6,900 bases of DNA from Pseudomonadota bacterium. GTDB taxonomy: Bacteria > Pseudomonadota > Alphaproteobacteria > Rhizobiales > Hyphomicrobiaceae. The position numbers and the translations under genes were made by a program. The stretch lies in assembly GCA_023392135.1 (NCBI GenBank), contig JAEVZQ010000302.1:1-6900 (forward strand). Reading direction: 5' to 3'. The notes beneath the pieces were generated by a model. That model was given only the letters and a program-made list of their open reading frames with translations, ran no database searches and was not told the origin of the DNA. Of the stretch, positions 1-5,332 are shown piece after piece (the first letter of the stretch is position 1; every line of letters begins with the position of its first letter).

Positions 1-114
1 GCGGAGATCGGCATCGCCACCGGCAAAATGCACGCACGCGGGCCCGGTGGTGTCGAGCAGCTCACCAGCTTCAAATACGTCGTGCGCGGCGCCGGCCAGG
101 TGAGGCCGGCATGA
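1..114 (+). CDS. proA: Glutamate-5-semialdehyde dehydrogenase (gamma-glutamyl phosphate reductase), C-terminal end only
   Basis: Only the last 37 codons and the TGA stop are present; the gene begins before the window. The frame reads through [20 protein letters not shown] and ends [10 protein letters not shown]. This matches the highly conserved C-terminus of ProA, where the ARGP-GVE-LTS-KY-VRG pattern is diagnostic. ProA reduces gamma-glutamyl phosphate to glutamate-5-semialdehyde with NADPH, the second step of proline synthesis from glutamate, in the cytoplasm. In many Rhizobiales it lies directly before nadD, as here. The catalytic cysteine lies outside the window and cannot be checked. 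Confidence 0.93.
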   Translation, partial: AEIGIATGKMHARGPGGVEQLTSFKYVVRGAGQVRPA

Positions 115-125
115 GGCCGGCTTTT
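103..125 (+). terminator. Terminator-like hairpin overlapping the proA stop codon
   Basis: Two copies of GCCGGC (105-110 and 116-121) are self-complementary and pair around the 5-base loop ATGAG. The stem extends outward by a G-T wobble and an A-T pair (103-104 with 122-123), giving about 8 bp. A TTTT run occupies 122-125. The TGA stop of proA (112-114) sits in the loop, so a terminating ribosome would cover the structure. The short T-run makes full termination uncertain; it may only attenuate readthrough into nadD. Confidence 0.5.
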
Positions 126-275
126 CGGAGCACCATGGAGCGGCCTGGCGTGGCACTCCCTTTACCTCTCGTGTGTGGAGAGATCCCGCCGGGGAGAGGC
201 AGATCGGGCGTGCGTTTGGCGCGTGTCAATCCAATCCGGAAAGTCTCCTTTGCTCTGATCGCGAGGCGCTGAGGG

Positions 276-959
276 ATGCGCAGGAGCGCTCCGGTTCGGT
301 TCGGCTCGGTCAGGGTCAGAACTCCGCTCGTCTCGCCCGGTCAACGGGTCGGCATCATGGGTGGCACTTTCAACCCACCCCATGCCGGCCACGTCCTCAT
401 CAGCCACATGGCACTGACGCGCCTCCGCCTCGACCAGCTCTGGTGGGTCGTGACGCCCGGCAATCCGCTCAAGGAGACCGGGGAACTGCCGCCACTGGAA
501 GAGCGCATGGCCGCCTGTCGCGCCATGACCGCGGATCCGCGCATCAAGATCACAGGTTTCGAGGAGCAGCTCGGAACGCCTTATACGGCCGCGACCCTGG
601 CCTTTCTGGTGAGGCGCTTTCCGTTCGTCCGATTCGTCTGGGTGATGGGCGCCGATAATCTGGCGGGCTTCCATCGCTGGCAGCACTGGCGCGAGATCAT
701 GCACCTGATGCCGATTGCTGTGGTCGACCGGCCGGGCTGGCGTCATCGGGCAATGGCTTCGAAGACCGCTCACGCGTTCCGGAACGCTTATGTGCCGGAG
801 ACCCATGCCGTCGATCTGCCCGACTTGACGCCGCCGGCGTGGACCCTGCTGACCGGGCCCTTGTCACCCCTGTCATCGACAGCCATCCGCGCCATGCGCC
901 GGGCCAGCGCGACCAGCCGGCAACGGTATGTGGCCAACTCGCAACCGTTTGGTGGTTAG
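276..959 (+). CDS. nadD: Nicotinate-nucleotide adenylyltransferase (NAD biosynthesis)
   Basis: NadD transfers AMP from ATP to nicotinate mononucleotide, giving deamido-NAD, in the cytoplasmic NAD synthesis pathway. The 227-residue protein shows the family's nucleotidyltransferase signatures in order: GGTFNPPHAGH (residues 29-39, the ATP-binding P-P-H-x-G-H motif), WVMGADN (122-128), HRWQHWREI (133-141) and SSTAIR (200-205), the C-terminal ATP-contacting motif. Length is normal apart from about 23 extra N-terminal residues rich in Arg, Val and Pro. The start is fixed: an in-frame TGA lies at 270-272, and no ATG, GTG or TTG occurs between 276 and the ATG at 357, which would remove the first beta strand. 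GAGG at 263-266 is a suitable ribosome binding site. Flanking proA and rsfS support the call. Confidence 0.95.
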   Translation: MRRSAPVRFGSVRVRTPLVSPGQRVGIMGGTFNPPHAGHVLISHMALTRLRLDQLWWVVTPGNPLKETGELPPLEERMAACRAMTADPRIKITGFEEQLGTPYTAATLAFLVRRFPFVRFVWVMGADNLAGFHRWQHWREIMHLMPIAVVDRPGWRHRAMASKTAHAFRNAYVPETHAVDLPDLTPPAWTLLTGPLSPLSSTAIRAMRRASATSRQRYVANSQPFGG

Positions 960-961
960 GG

Positions 962-991
962 TTGAAAATCCGTATCGAAACCACTTACTGT
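962..991 (+). promoter_or_regulatory. Possible sigma-70-like promoter for rsfS-rlmH
   Basis: TTGAAA (962-967, five of six bases of the -35 consensus) is followed after 18 bases by TACTGT (986-991, a weak -10 match). It lies immediately after the nadD stop, in a 149-base gap before rsfS that is long for an internal operon spacer. The poor -10 keeps confidence low. Confidence 0.28.
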
Positions 992-994
992 AGA

Positions 995-1018
995 GGCGGC
1001 CGCCTTGGAGGGGCCGCC
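995..1018 (+). other. GC-rich hairpin in the rsfS leader
   Basis: GGCGGCC (995-1001) pairs perfectly with GGCCGCC (1012-1018) around a 10-base loop. No T-run follows, so it is not a standard intrinsic terminator. It lies just downstream of the possible promoter at 962-991 and about 90 bases before the rsfS start, so it would be in the 5' leader if that promoter is real. A competing pairing of the loop with downstream bases is described in the findings. Confidence 0.35.
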
Positions 1019-1108
1019 ACACGGCTGTTGCCAAGAGCACATGAAAGTGGACGTGGTCCGGGCAGCAACCCCAACGGGACTTGATGGCGAAAGGAAACCC
1101 ACTACACG

Positions 1109-1519
1109 ATGCAAGCCGCTTTTGAGGGCGCCCGCCGCGGCGCGCCTCCAGCCGAACTCGTCTCCGAAGAAATGGGTTCGGAAGCCCTCCTCACCCACGT
1201 CGCGCACTGGCTCGACGAGGCCAAGGCCGAGGACGTGGTCACGATCGATCTCCGGGGCAAATCGTCGATCGGCGACTATATGGTGGTCGCGACGGGCCGG
1301 TCGGATCGACACGTCGGGGCCATAGCCGATCAGATCCAGCGCAAACTCAAGGAGCAGGGCTTCGGCCGTGTCCGCGTCGAGGGCACGGAAGCCTGCGACT
1401 GGGTGCTGATCGACGCGATCGACGTGATCGTCCACGTCTTCCGTCCAGAGGTACGCGAGTTCTACAATCTGGAGAAGATGTGGTCGTCAGAACGCCCGGC
1501 GGACAGCGCCCAGCACTGA
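1109..1519 (+). CDS. rsfS: Ribosomal silencing factor RsfS (Iojap/DUF143 family)
   Basis: RsfS binds ribosomal protein uL14 on the 50S subunit and blocks joining with 30S, lowering translation in starvation or stationary phase. The 136-residue protein carries the whole family core: DVVTIDLRGKSSIGDYMVV (residues 42-60), then ATGRSDRHVGAIADQI (61-76), and DWVLIDAIDVIVHVF (97-111) leading into RPEVREFYNLEKMW (112-125), the conserved C-terminal signature. The ATG at 1109 has AAAGGA-like bases about 12 nt upstream. The in-frame ATG at 1172 would give a 115-residue protein that begins closer to the conserved domain and is a real alternative. The usual partners flank it: nadD before and rlmH 57 bases after. 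The region beyond residue 125 is short and unconserved. Confidence 0.94.
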   Translation: MQAAFEGARRGAPPAELVSEEMGSEALLTHVAHWLDEAKAEDVVTIDLRGKSSIGDYMVVATGRSDRHVGAIADQIQRKLKEQGFGRVRVEGTEACDWVLIDAIDVIVHVFRPEVREFYNLEKMWSSERPADSAQH

Positions 1520-1546
1520 CCGCCCGAGCGCGTCTGACCTGAAGGC

Positions 1547-1564
1547 CGCGGGGCCGGTCCCGCG
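1547..1564 (+). other. Short hairpin just before the rlmH ribosome binding site
   Basis: CGCGGG (1547-1552) and CCCGCG (1559-1564) form a 6 bp GC stem with a 6-base loop. The rlmH Shine-Dalgarno AAGGGG (1565-1570) begins at the next base. The structure could affect rlmH translation or mark an RNA processing site, but a 6 bp stem in DNA this GC-rich may be chance. Confidence 0.25.
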
Positions 1565-1576
1565 AAGGGGCTGGCC

Positions 1577-2059
1577 ATGCGCATCATCATCGCAGGCGTC
1601 GGACGTCTCAAGGACGGCCCCGAGCGCCAGCTTGTCCAGCGCTATCGCGACAGGCTGGTGGCGAGCGGACGTGCGCTTGGCTGGGGACCTGTCGACGTCA
1701 TCGAAATTGCCGAAAGCCGGGCCCCGGACGTCGCTGTCCGTAAGTCGGATGAAGCAGCGCGTCTGCTTGCGAAAGTCGGCGACTCGGGAGCAAGGATTGC
1801 TCTCGATGAGAACGGCCGCGAGCTCACCAGCGACGGATTTGCTGCCTATCTGCGCAAACAGCGCGAATCGGGTGCCCGCTCACTCGCCTTCCTGATCGGC
1901 GGCCCTGACGGGCACGGGGCCGACGTGCTGACGTCAACGGATTTCAAGCTGTCGTTCGGGAAGCTGACGCTGCCGCATATGCTCGTCCGCGTTTTACTCG
2001 TCGAGCAGCTCTATCGCGCTGCCACCATATTGTCGGGACACCCCTATCATCGGAGCTGA
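1577..2059 (+). CDS. rlmH: 23S rRNA (pseudouridine-1915-N3) methyltransferase RlmH
   Basis: RlmH is a SPOUT-fold methyltransferase that uses S-adenosylmethionine to methylate N3 of pseudouridine 1915 in helix 69 of 23S rRNA, acting on assembled 70S ribosomes. The 160-residue protein has the family's usual length and conserved blocks: LDENG (residues 76-80), FLIGGPDGHG (105-114, the methyl-donor-binding glycine loop), LSFGKLTLPHMLVRVLLVEQ (125-144) followed by LYRAATI, and the terminal GHPYHR (154-159), which forms part of the trefoil-knot active site. The start ATG has AAGGGG six bases upstream. It is probably co-transcribed with rsfS. Downstream, transcription meets the oppositely oriented hydratase gene. 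Confidence 0.96.
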   Translation: MRIIIAGVGRLKDGPERQLVQRYRDRLVASGRALGWGPVDVIEIAESRAPDVAVRKSDEAARLLAKVGDSGARIALDENGRELTSDGFAAYLRKQRESGARSLAFLIGGPDGHGADVLTSTDFKLSFGKLTLPHMLVRVLLVEQLYRAATILSGHPYHRS

Positions 2060-2110
2060 CCGCAGGCGCTCACGTCCACCGCCCACATTATGCATACTGT
2101 CCGCGAACGG

Positions 2111-2146
2111 CATCATCCTCGCGGAGGCGAGGATCTGCGATGCGCT
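2111..2146 (+). repeat. Palindromic repeat unit A of an inverted pair
   Basis: ATCCTCGC (2115-2122) and GCGAGGAT (2127-2134) form a perfect 8 bp stem around the tetraloop GGAG, followed by CTGCGATGC. This resembles the dispersed extragenic palindromes of many Rhizobiales genomes, with a core like CCCGC-N4-GCGGG. The unit recurs in reverse orientation at 2263-2294. Membership of a genome-wide family is inferred, since only this window was read. Confidence 0.5.
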
Positions 2147-2262
2147 TCAGCGATTGAGCCGAAGGGAGAAGCATGGGCCGGTGCCGCGGGTCAGCGTGTT
2201 TTTCGATTCGAGAAACCGCGTTCGGGCGCTCACCTGACACCGTGCCGACTCCGTTTTGACGT

Positions 2263-2294
2263 GCATCGCGGATTCCGCCTGCGCGGGAGCGACA
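2263..2294 (-). repeat. Palindromic repeat unit B, inverted relative to unit A
   Basis: Read on the - strand this gives GTCGCTCCCGCGCAGGCGG, then AATCCGCGATGC. It aligns with unit A through the shared CGCG-NAGGCG core and the trailing GCGATGC, with one single-base gap and several substitutions. TTCCGC and GCGGGA (around 2273-2288) form a stem with one wobble pair. It begins 17 bases beyond the hydratase stop codon and could fold at the end of that mRNA. Confidence 0.5.
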
Positions 2295-2310
2295 GTGTGG
2301 TCGGCGCTGA

Positions 2311-3090
2311 TTACCACCGCGCCGGCCGTTTCTCTGCGAATGAGGCGAGGCCTTCACCGGCTTCATCGGACTGGCGTTTCAACGCATGGCTCACGACCAG
2401 AGCGGCCATGGTGTCGGCGTCGACCTTGCCCGATGAATGCTCGAGCGCGAGCGCCTTGGTCTCGGCCATGGCTTCGGGACCATTGGCGAGCAGAGCTTCG
2501 ACAATACGTTCGCCCGCGGCCTCGAGATCGGCGGCCGGGACGACCTCGTGCACGAGCCCTATCCGCCGCGCTTCCTCAGCTGTGAAGCGTTCGGCTGTCA
2601 GCGCGTAGCGGCGGATCTGGCGCGCACCGATGGCATCCGCGAGCTGCGGAATGATGATTGCCGCCGTCAGGCCCCAGCGGACCTCGGAGATGGCGAATTT
2701 CGCGTCCTCGGCCGCGATGACGACGTCGCACGCTGCAATCAGGCCGGTGCCGCCGCCGACGCAGTAACCCTGGACCAGGGCAACGGTCGGCACCGGCAAC
2801 CTGTTGAGCCGGTCCACGGCTTCGGCTGTCCTGCGCGATGCGTGCTCGTTCTCCTCGGGCGAGCCCGCCCGTACGGCATTGAGCCAGGTCAGATCGGCCC
2901 CGGCCTGGAAATGGCGGCCGTTGCCGCTGATGACCACCGCGCGAACGCTGGTATCAACTGCCAGCGCGTCCATCGCCTCGTGCAGGCCCTCGATCATGGC
3001 GCCGTCGTAGGCGTTGTTCACCTCGGGACGGTTGAGCGCCACGCGGGCGACGCCGTTCTCATCGACGCTCCAGAGGACGGGATCGGACAT
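2311..3090 (-). CDS. Enoyl-CoA hydratase/isomerase family protein, methylglutaconyl-CoA hydratase (LiuC)-like
   Basis: This is a crotonase-fold enzyme of 259 residues, probably hydrating an unsaturated acyl-CoA in the cytoplasm. Oxyanion-hole segments are visible: HFQAGADL (residues 60-67) and GYCVGGG (108-114). The second catalytic glutamate is present as ISEV (E136). The position of the first glutamate of classical hydratases (E144 in rat crotonase, GGGCEL) is glycine here (GGGTGL, G116). That GL pattern, with RRYALTAERFTAEEARRIGL (161-180), is typical of LiuC-like proteins of leucine degradation. Exact substrate is unproven; another short or branched unsaturated acyl-CoA is possible. The start at 3090 (MSDPVLW) has GGTGGAG about six bases upstream. 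ATGs at 3096 and 3147 are in frame, but the SD touches the first and the second overlaps the tctA end. It is the last gene after tctC-tctB-tctA. Confidence 0.88.
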   Translation of the reverse strand: MSDPVLWSVDENGVARVALNRPEVNNAYDGAMIEGLHEAMDALAVDTSVRAVVISGNGRHFQAGADLTWLNAVRAGSPEENEHASRRTAEAVDRLNRLPVPTVALVQGYCVGGGTGLIAACDVVIAAEDAKFAISEVRWGLTAAIIIPQLADAIGARQIRRYALTAERFTAEEARRIGLVHEVVPAADLEAAGERIVEALLANGPEAMAETKALALEHSSGKVDADTMAALVVSHALKRQSDEAGEGLASFAEKRPARW

Positions 3091-3115
3091 TTTCATCTCC
3101 ACCCCTGAGTAGTTT

Positions 3116-3144
3116 GGGGCCAGACCCTCGGCAGGTCTGGCCCC
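3116..3144 (-). other. Strong hairpin between tctA and the hydratase gene
   Basis: GGGGCCAGACC (3116-3126) pairs perfectly over 11 bp with GGTCTGGCCCC (3134-3144) around a 7-base loop. Allowing one bulged C, TT/AA extends the stem to 13 bp. It starts 6 bases past the tctA stop and ends 25 bases before the hydratase start. No T-run follows on either strand, so an intrinsic terminator is not well supported. It may protect upstream mRNA from 3' exonucleases, reduce hydratase expression, or be a mobile REP-type palindrome. Confidence 0.6.
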
Positions 3145-3150
3145 CAATTG

Positions 3151-4659
3151 TCACCCTTTTTCGGGCTCGCTTTCGGGTTGGCGCCCTACCCAGATGTTTC
3201 GCAACAACATGTAAGCCCAGAGCGCTAGCGTGAGCACGCCCAGCGTTCCCGCAATCGGCCGTGAGAAGAAGCCCAGCACCGAGCCGTCCGCCTTGATCAT
3301 CGACGTCATGAAGCTCTGCTCGAAGAGCTCGCCCAGCACCATGCCTAGGATCATCGGGCCGACCGGGAATCCGTTCTCTTCAAGAACCCAGCCGAAGACC
3401 CCCAGCGCCAGCATGATGATGATGCCATAGATGGAGTTCGTCATCGCGTAAGAGCCGACGACGCAGAACAGCAGAATAATGGGCAGCAAAATGTTGCGTG
3501 GTGTGCGCAGCGTCTGCTTCGCGAGCTTGATGGCAGTCCAGCCGATTGGCACCATCATCAAATTGGCGATCACGAAGATGATGAACACCGCATAGATGAG
3601 CTGCGGGTTCTGCAGGAACACGGACGGACCCGGGTTCATGTTCTTCATGTAGAGCACGCCGATGACGATGGCTGTGATCGAGTCGCCCGGAATGCCGAAC
3701 ACGAGCGCCGGAATCCAGGCTGCCGCGACGGCAGAATTGTTGGCCGAGGTTGCCTCGACGATCCCTTCGAGGTGGCCCGTGCCAAACTTCTCCGGCTCCT
3801 TGGAGAACCGCTTGGAGACCGCGTAGGAGATCCAGGCGGCGATGTCTGCACCCGCTCCGGGCAGTGCGCCTATTCCGGTGCCGATGAGAGAACCGCGGAA
3901 GAAGTTGCGCCAGTAACGGCGCCAGACCTTGCCGAGGCCACGGAAAACATTGCCGACCTGCTGGGTCAGCACCTCTCCGGCCTGACCGATCGTGACGACG
4001 CCGCGCAACAGCTCAGAAATGGCGAAAAGCCCGATCATCGCCGGAATGAAGCTGATACCTTGCAGCATCTCGACGGAGCCGAAGGTAAAGCGTGGTTGTC
4101 CGGCCGCAGGATCGATGCCGACGGTCGCGACCGCCAATCCGATCAGCAGTGCAACGAAACCCTTGAGGGGGTCCGATTGCGCAATGAACGTCGCGCAGGT
4201 GAGACCCAATCCGGCGAGCCAGAAATACTCGAATGACGAGAAGTTGAGCGCGATCTCCGCCAGTACCGGAGCCGCAACGATCAAGATGGCGACACCGAAC
4301 AGCCCACCCGTGGCAGAAAACACCAGGTTCGAGCCAAGATTCAGGTCGAGCAGCCCCTTGCGGGACATCAGATAGCTTTCGTCCGTGTAAGCCGCTGACG
4401 CTGGCGTGCCCGGGATTCTCATCAGCGCTGCCGGAATATCGCCAGCGAAGATCGCCATGGCCGTTGCTGTGACAATGGCGCCGATCGCGGGCACCGGATC
4501 CATGAAGAATGTGACCGGCACGAGCAGCGCTGTGGCCATGGTGGCCGTGAGGCCCGGCATGGCGCCGACGAACATGCCGAACATGGCCGCAGCAAAGCAG
4601 ACCCACAGGACGTAAGGGTCGAGGACGAGTTCAAGGGCTAGAATAATCGCATCCCACAT
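3151..4659 (-). CDS. tctA: Tripartite tricarboxylate transporter, large permease subunit TctA
   Basis: TctA is the large inner-membrane subunit, with about 10-12 helices, of tripartite tricarboxylate transporters: secondary carriers driven by ion gradients and fed by a periplasmic binding protein. The 502-residue length is typical. Signature blocks are GMFVGAMPGLTATMATALL (residues 28-46), DIPAALMRIPGTPASAAYTD (74-93), GALPGAGADIAAWISY (264-279), EATSANNSAVAAAWIP (302-317) and LVFGIPGDSITA (319-330), which are the repeated substrate-pathway loops of the family. The start is taken as ATG 4659 (MWDAI), preceded by TTTGAGG 9 bases upstream. A TTG at 4674, overlapping the tctB stop by 4 bases, would add five residues. 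Tight spacing after tctB indicates coupled translation. Confidence 0.96.
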   Translation of the reverse strand: MWDAIILALELVLDPYVLWVCFAAAMFGMFVGAMPGLTATMATALLVPVTFFMDPVPAIGAIVTATAMAIFAGDIPAALMRIPGTPASAAYTDESYLMSRKGLLDLNLGSNLVFSATGGLFGVAILIVAAPVLAEIALNFSSFEYFWLAGLGLTCATFIAQSDPLKGFVALLIGLAVATVGIDPAAGQPRFTFGSVEMLQGISFIPAMIGLFAISELLRGVVTIGQAGEVLTQQVGNVFRGLGKVWRRYWRNFFRGSLIGTGIGALPGAGADIAAWISYAVSKRFSKEPEKFGTGHLEGIVEATSANNSAVAAAWIPALVFGIPGDSITAIVIGVLYMKNMNPGPSVFLQNPQLIYAVFIIFVIANLMMVPIGWTAIKLAKQTLRTPRNILLPIILLFCVVGSYAMTNSIYGIIIMLALGVFGWVLEENGFPVGPMILGMVLGELFEQSFMTSMIKADGSVLGFFSRPIAGTLGVLTLALWAYMLLRNIWVGRQPESEPEKG

Positions 4660-4670
4660 CGCAGCACGCC

Positions 4671-5144
4671 TCAAAGAACGTTAGTCAGCAGCCCGCGTGG
4701 CAGCGGAACGCGCATCATGACCGCAAAGAACCAGTACATGGTCCAAGTGGCTATCGCAGCCACCGGCACGGCTACGATGATGCGCGTCCTGAACCACACG
4801 AACATCAGCAACAGCATCGCGAAGGCGACGGGGATGAAGCCGATCGGCTCGGAAACCAGGATGTAGACCACGACCAGCAGCGGCAGCATCACGAATGAAG
4901 CGATACGCCAGGGATCACGCGTCCAATCCGCGAATGCGATCCAGGCCTCTCCGGCACGCCGCGCCGAAACCCCGCGGAAGACGAGGATTGCGCCGCAAAG
5001 GATGAGCGCGGCTCCCAGAATGCGGGGAAACAGGGCCGGGCCGTACTTCTGCCCCGGGAAATCCGGAAAATCGAGGGTCAGGTAGATCATGAAAGCGCTG
5101 ACTGCGATCAGCACAAGACCCGAGATGGTGTCGTTGGCTCGCAT
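4671..5144 (-). CDS. tctB: Tripartite tricarboxylate transporter, small membrane subunit TctB
   Basis: TctB is the poorly conserved small membrane subunit that partners TctA. The 157-residue protein has four to five hydrophobic segments at about residues 6-26, 37-59, 80-98, 99-117 and 121-141. Family hallmarks are the N-terminal ND-ISG (4-9), the FPRILG segment around residues 39-44 and the C-terminal VPLPRG. The start at 5144 gives the usual family N-terminus, although no clear Shine-Dalgarno is visible before it. The stop lies 11 bases before the chosen tctA start. The 188-base gap after tctC holds a hairpin, so tctB-tctA may be expressed at a lower level than tctC. Confidence 0.9.
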   Translation of the reverse strand: MRANDTISGLVLIAVSAFMIYLTLDFPDFPGQKYGPALFPRILGAALILCGAILVFRGVSARRAGEAWIAFADWTRDPWRIASFVMLPLLVVVYILVSEPIGFIPVAFAMLLLMFVWFRTRIIVAVPVAAIATWTMYWFFAVMMRVPLPRGLLTNVL

Positions 5145-5332
5145 TGTTCGGCCGGCTGCGAAGTGAATGAAATGAACGCGGCCCCGGAGACCAGAGCTGG
5201 GCTCAAAGTGGCCAGAGAGATTTCGGAACGAAGGCAGGATGAAGCTTCGACTACATCCACAACCCGCGGACCTCGTCTGATGAGATCCGCGGGCAACGCC
5301 CTAGATCAAGGAAACCGCGCGATCGAACGGCG
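5145..5332 (-). other. tctC-tctB intercistronic region
   Basis: This gap is unusually long for neighbouring genes of one transporter. It contains a hairpin at 5263-5293 and no convincing coding frame. No clear promoter for tctB was seen, so tctBA probably depends on readthrough from tctC. Confidence 0.5.
5263..5293 (-). other. Hairpin between tctC and tctB
   Basis: CCCGCGGA (5263-5270) and TCCGCGGG (5286-5293) form a perfect 8 bp stem. After a C-A mismatch the stem continues with CTC (5272-5274) and GAG (5282-5284), leaving a 7-base loop. On the - strand it is followed by TTGTGG, which is not a good T-run. Its position after the binding-protein gene suggests mRNA stabilisation or partial termination that favours excess binding protein. 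This role is inferred by analogy with other periplasmic transport operons. Confidence 0.5.

Larger units (their letters stand above)
2060..2310. other. Convergent intergenic spacer between rlmH and the hydratase gene
   Basis: These 251 bases separate the 3' ends of two converging genes. No convincing coding frame was seen. The notable content is two diverged palindromic repeat units in opposite orientation at about 2111-2146 and 2263-2294. Neither is followed by a T-run, so no clear intrinsic terminator for either gene is visible. Confidence 0.7.

Noticed and set aside
162..806. A 214-codon open frame on the - strand
   Set aside because: It lies antisense to nadD, whose motifs are unmistakable. 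It is Arg/His/Pro-rich with no recognisable motif, as expected from the complement of GC-rich coding DNA.
960..1108. A small SRP RNA or a known riboswitch in the nadD-rsfS gap
   Set aside because: The conserved GGTCCGGAAGGAAGCAGCC-type loop of SRP RNA is absent, and no riboswitch consensus known to me could be matched.
2173..2259. A 28-codon frame with a good Shine-Dalgarno between the inverted repeats
   Set aside because: It is too short to support as a gene without conservation and lies within probable repeat DNA. It is mentioned in the repeat finding only.
2437..3108. A 223-codon open frame on the + strand
   Set aside because: It is fully antisense to the enoyl-CoA hydratase gene and has no domain signature; a shadow of a GC-rich gene.
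3116..3144. Calling the tctA/hydratase palindrome an intrinsic terminator
   Set aside because: The stem is strong, but no T-run follows on either strand. Listed as a hairpin instead.
3772..4236. Open frames of 127-154 codons on the + strand over 3772-4375
   Set aside because: They are antisense to tctA, with charged, low-complexity translations and no family resemblance.
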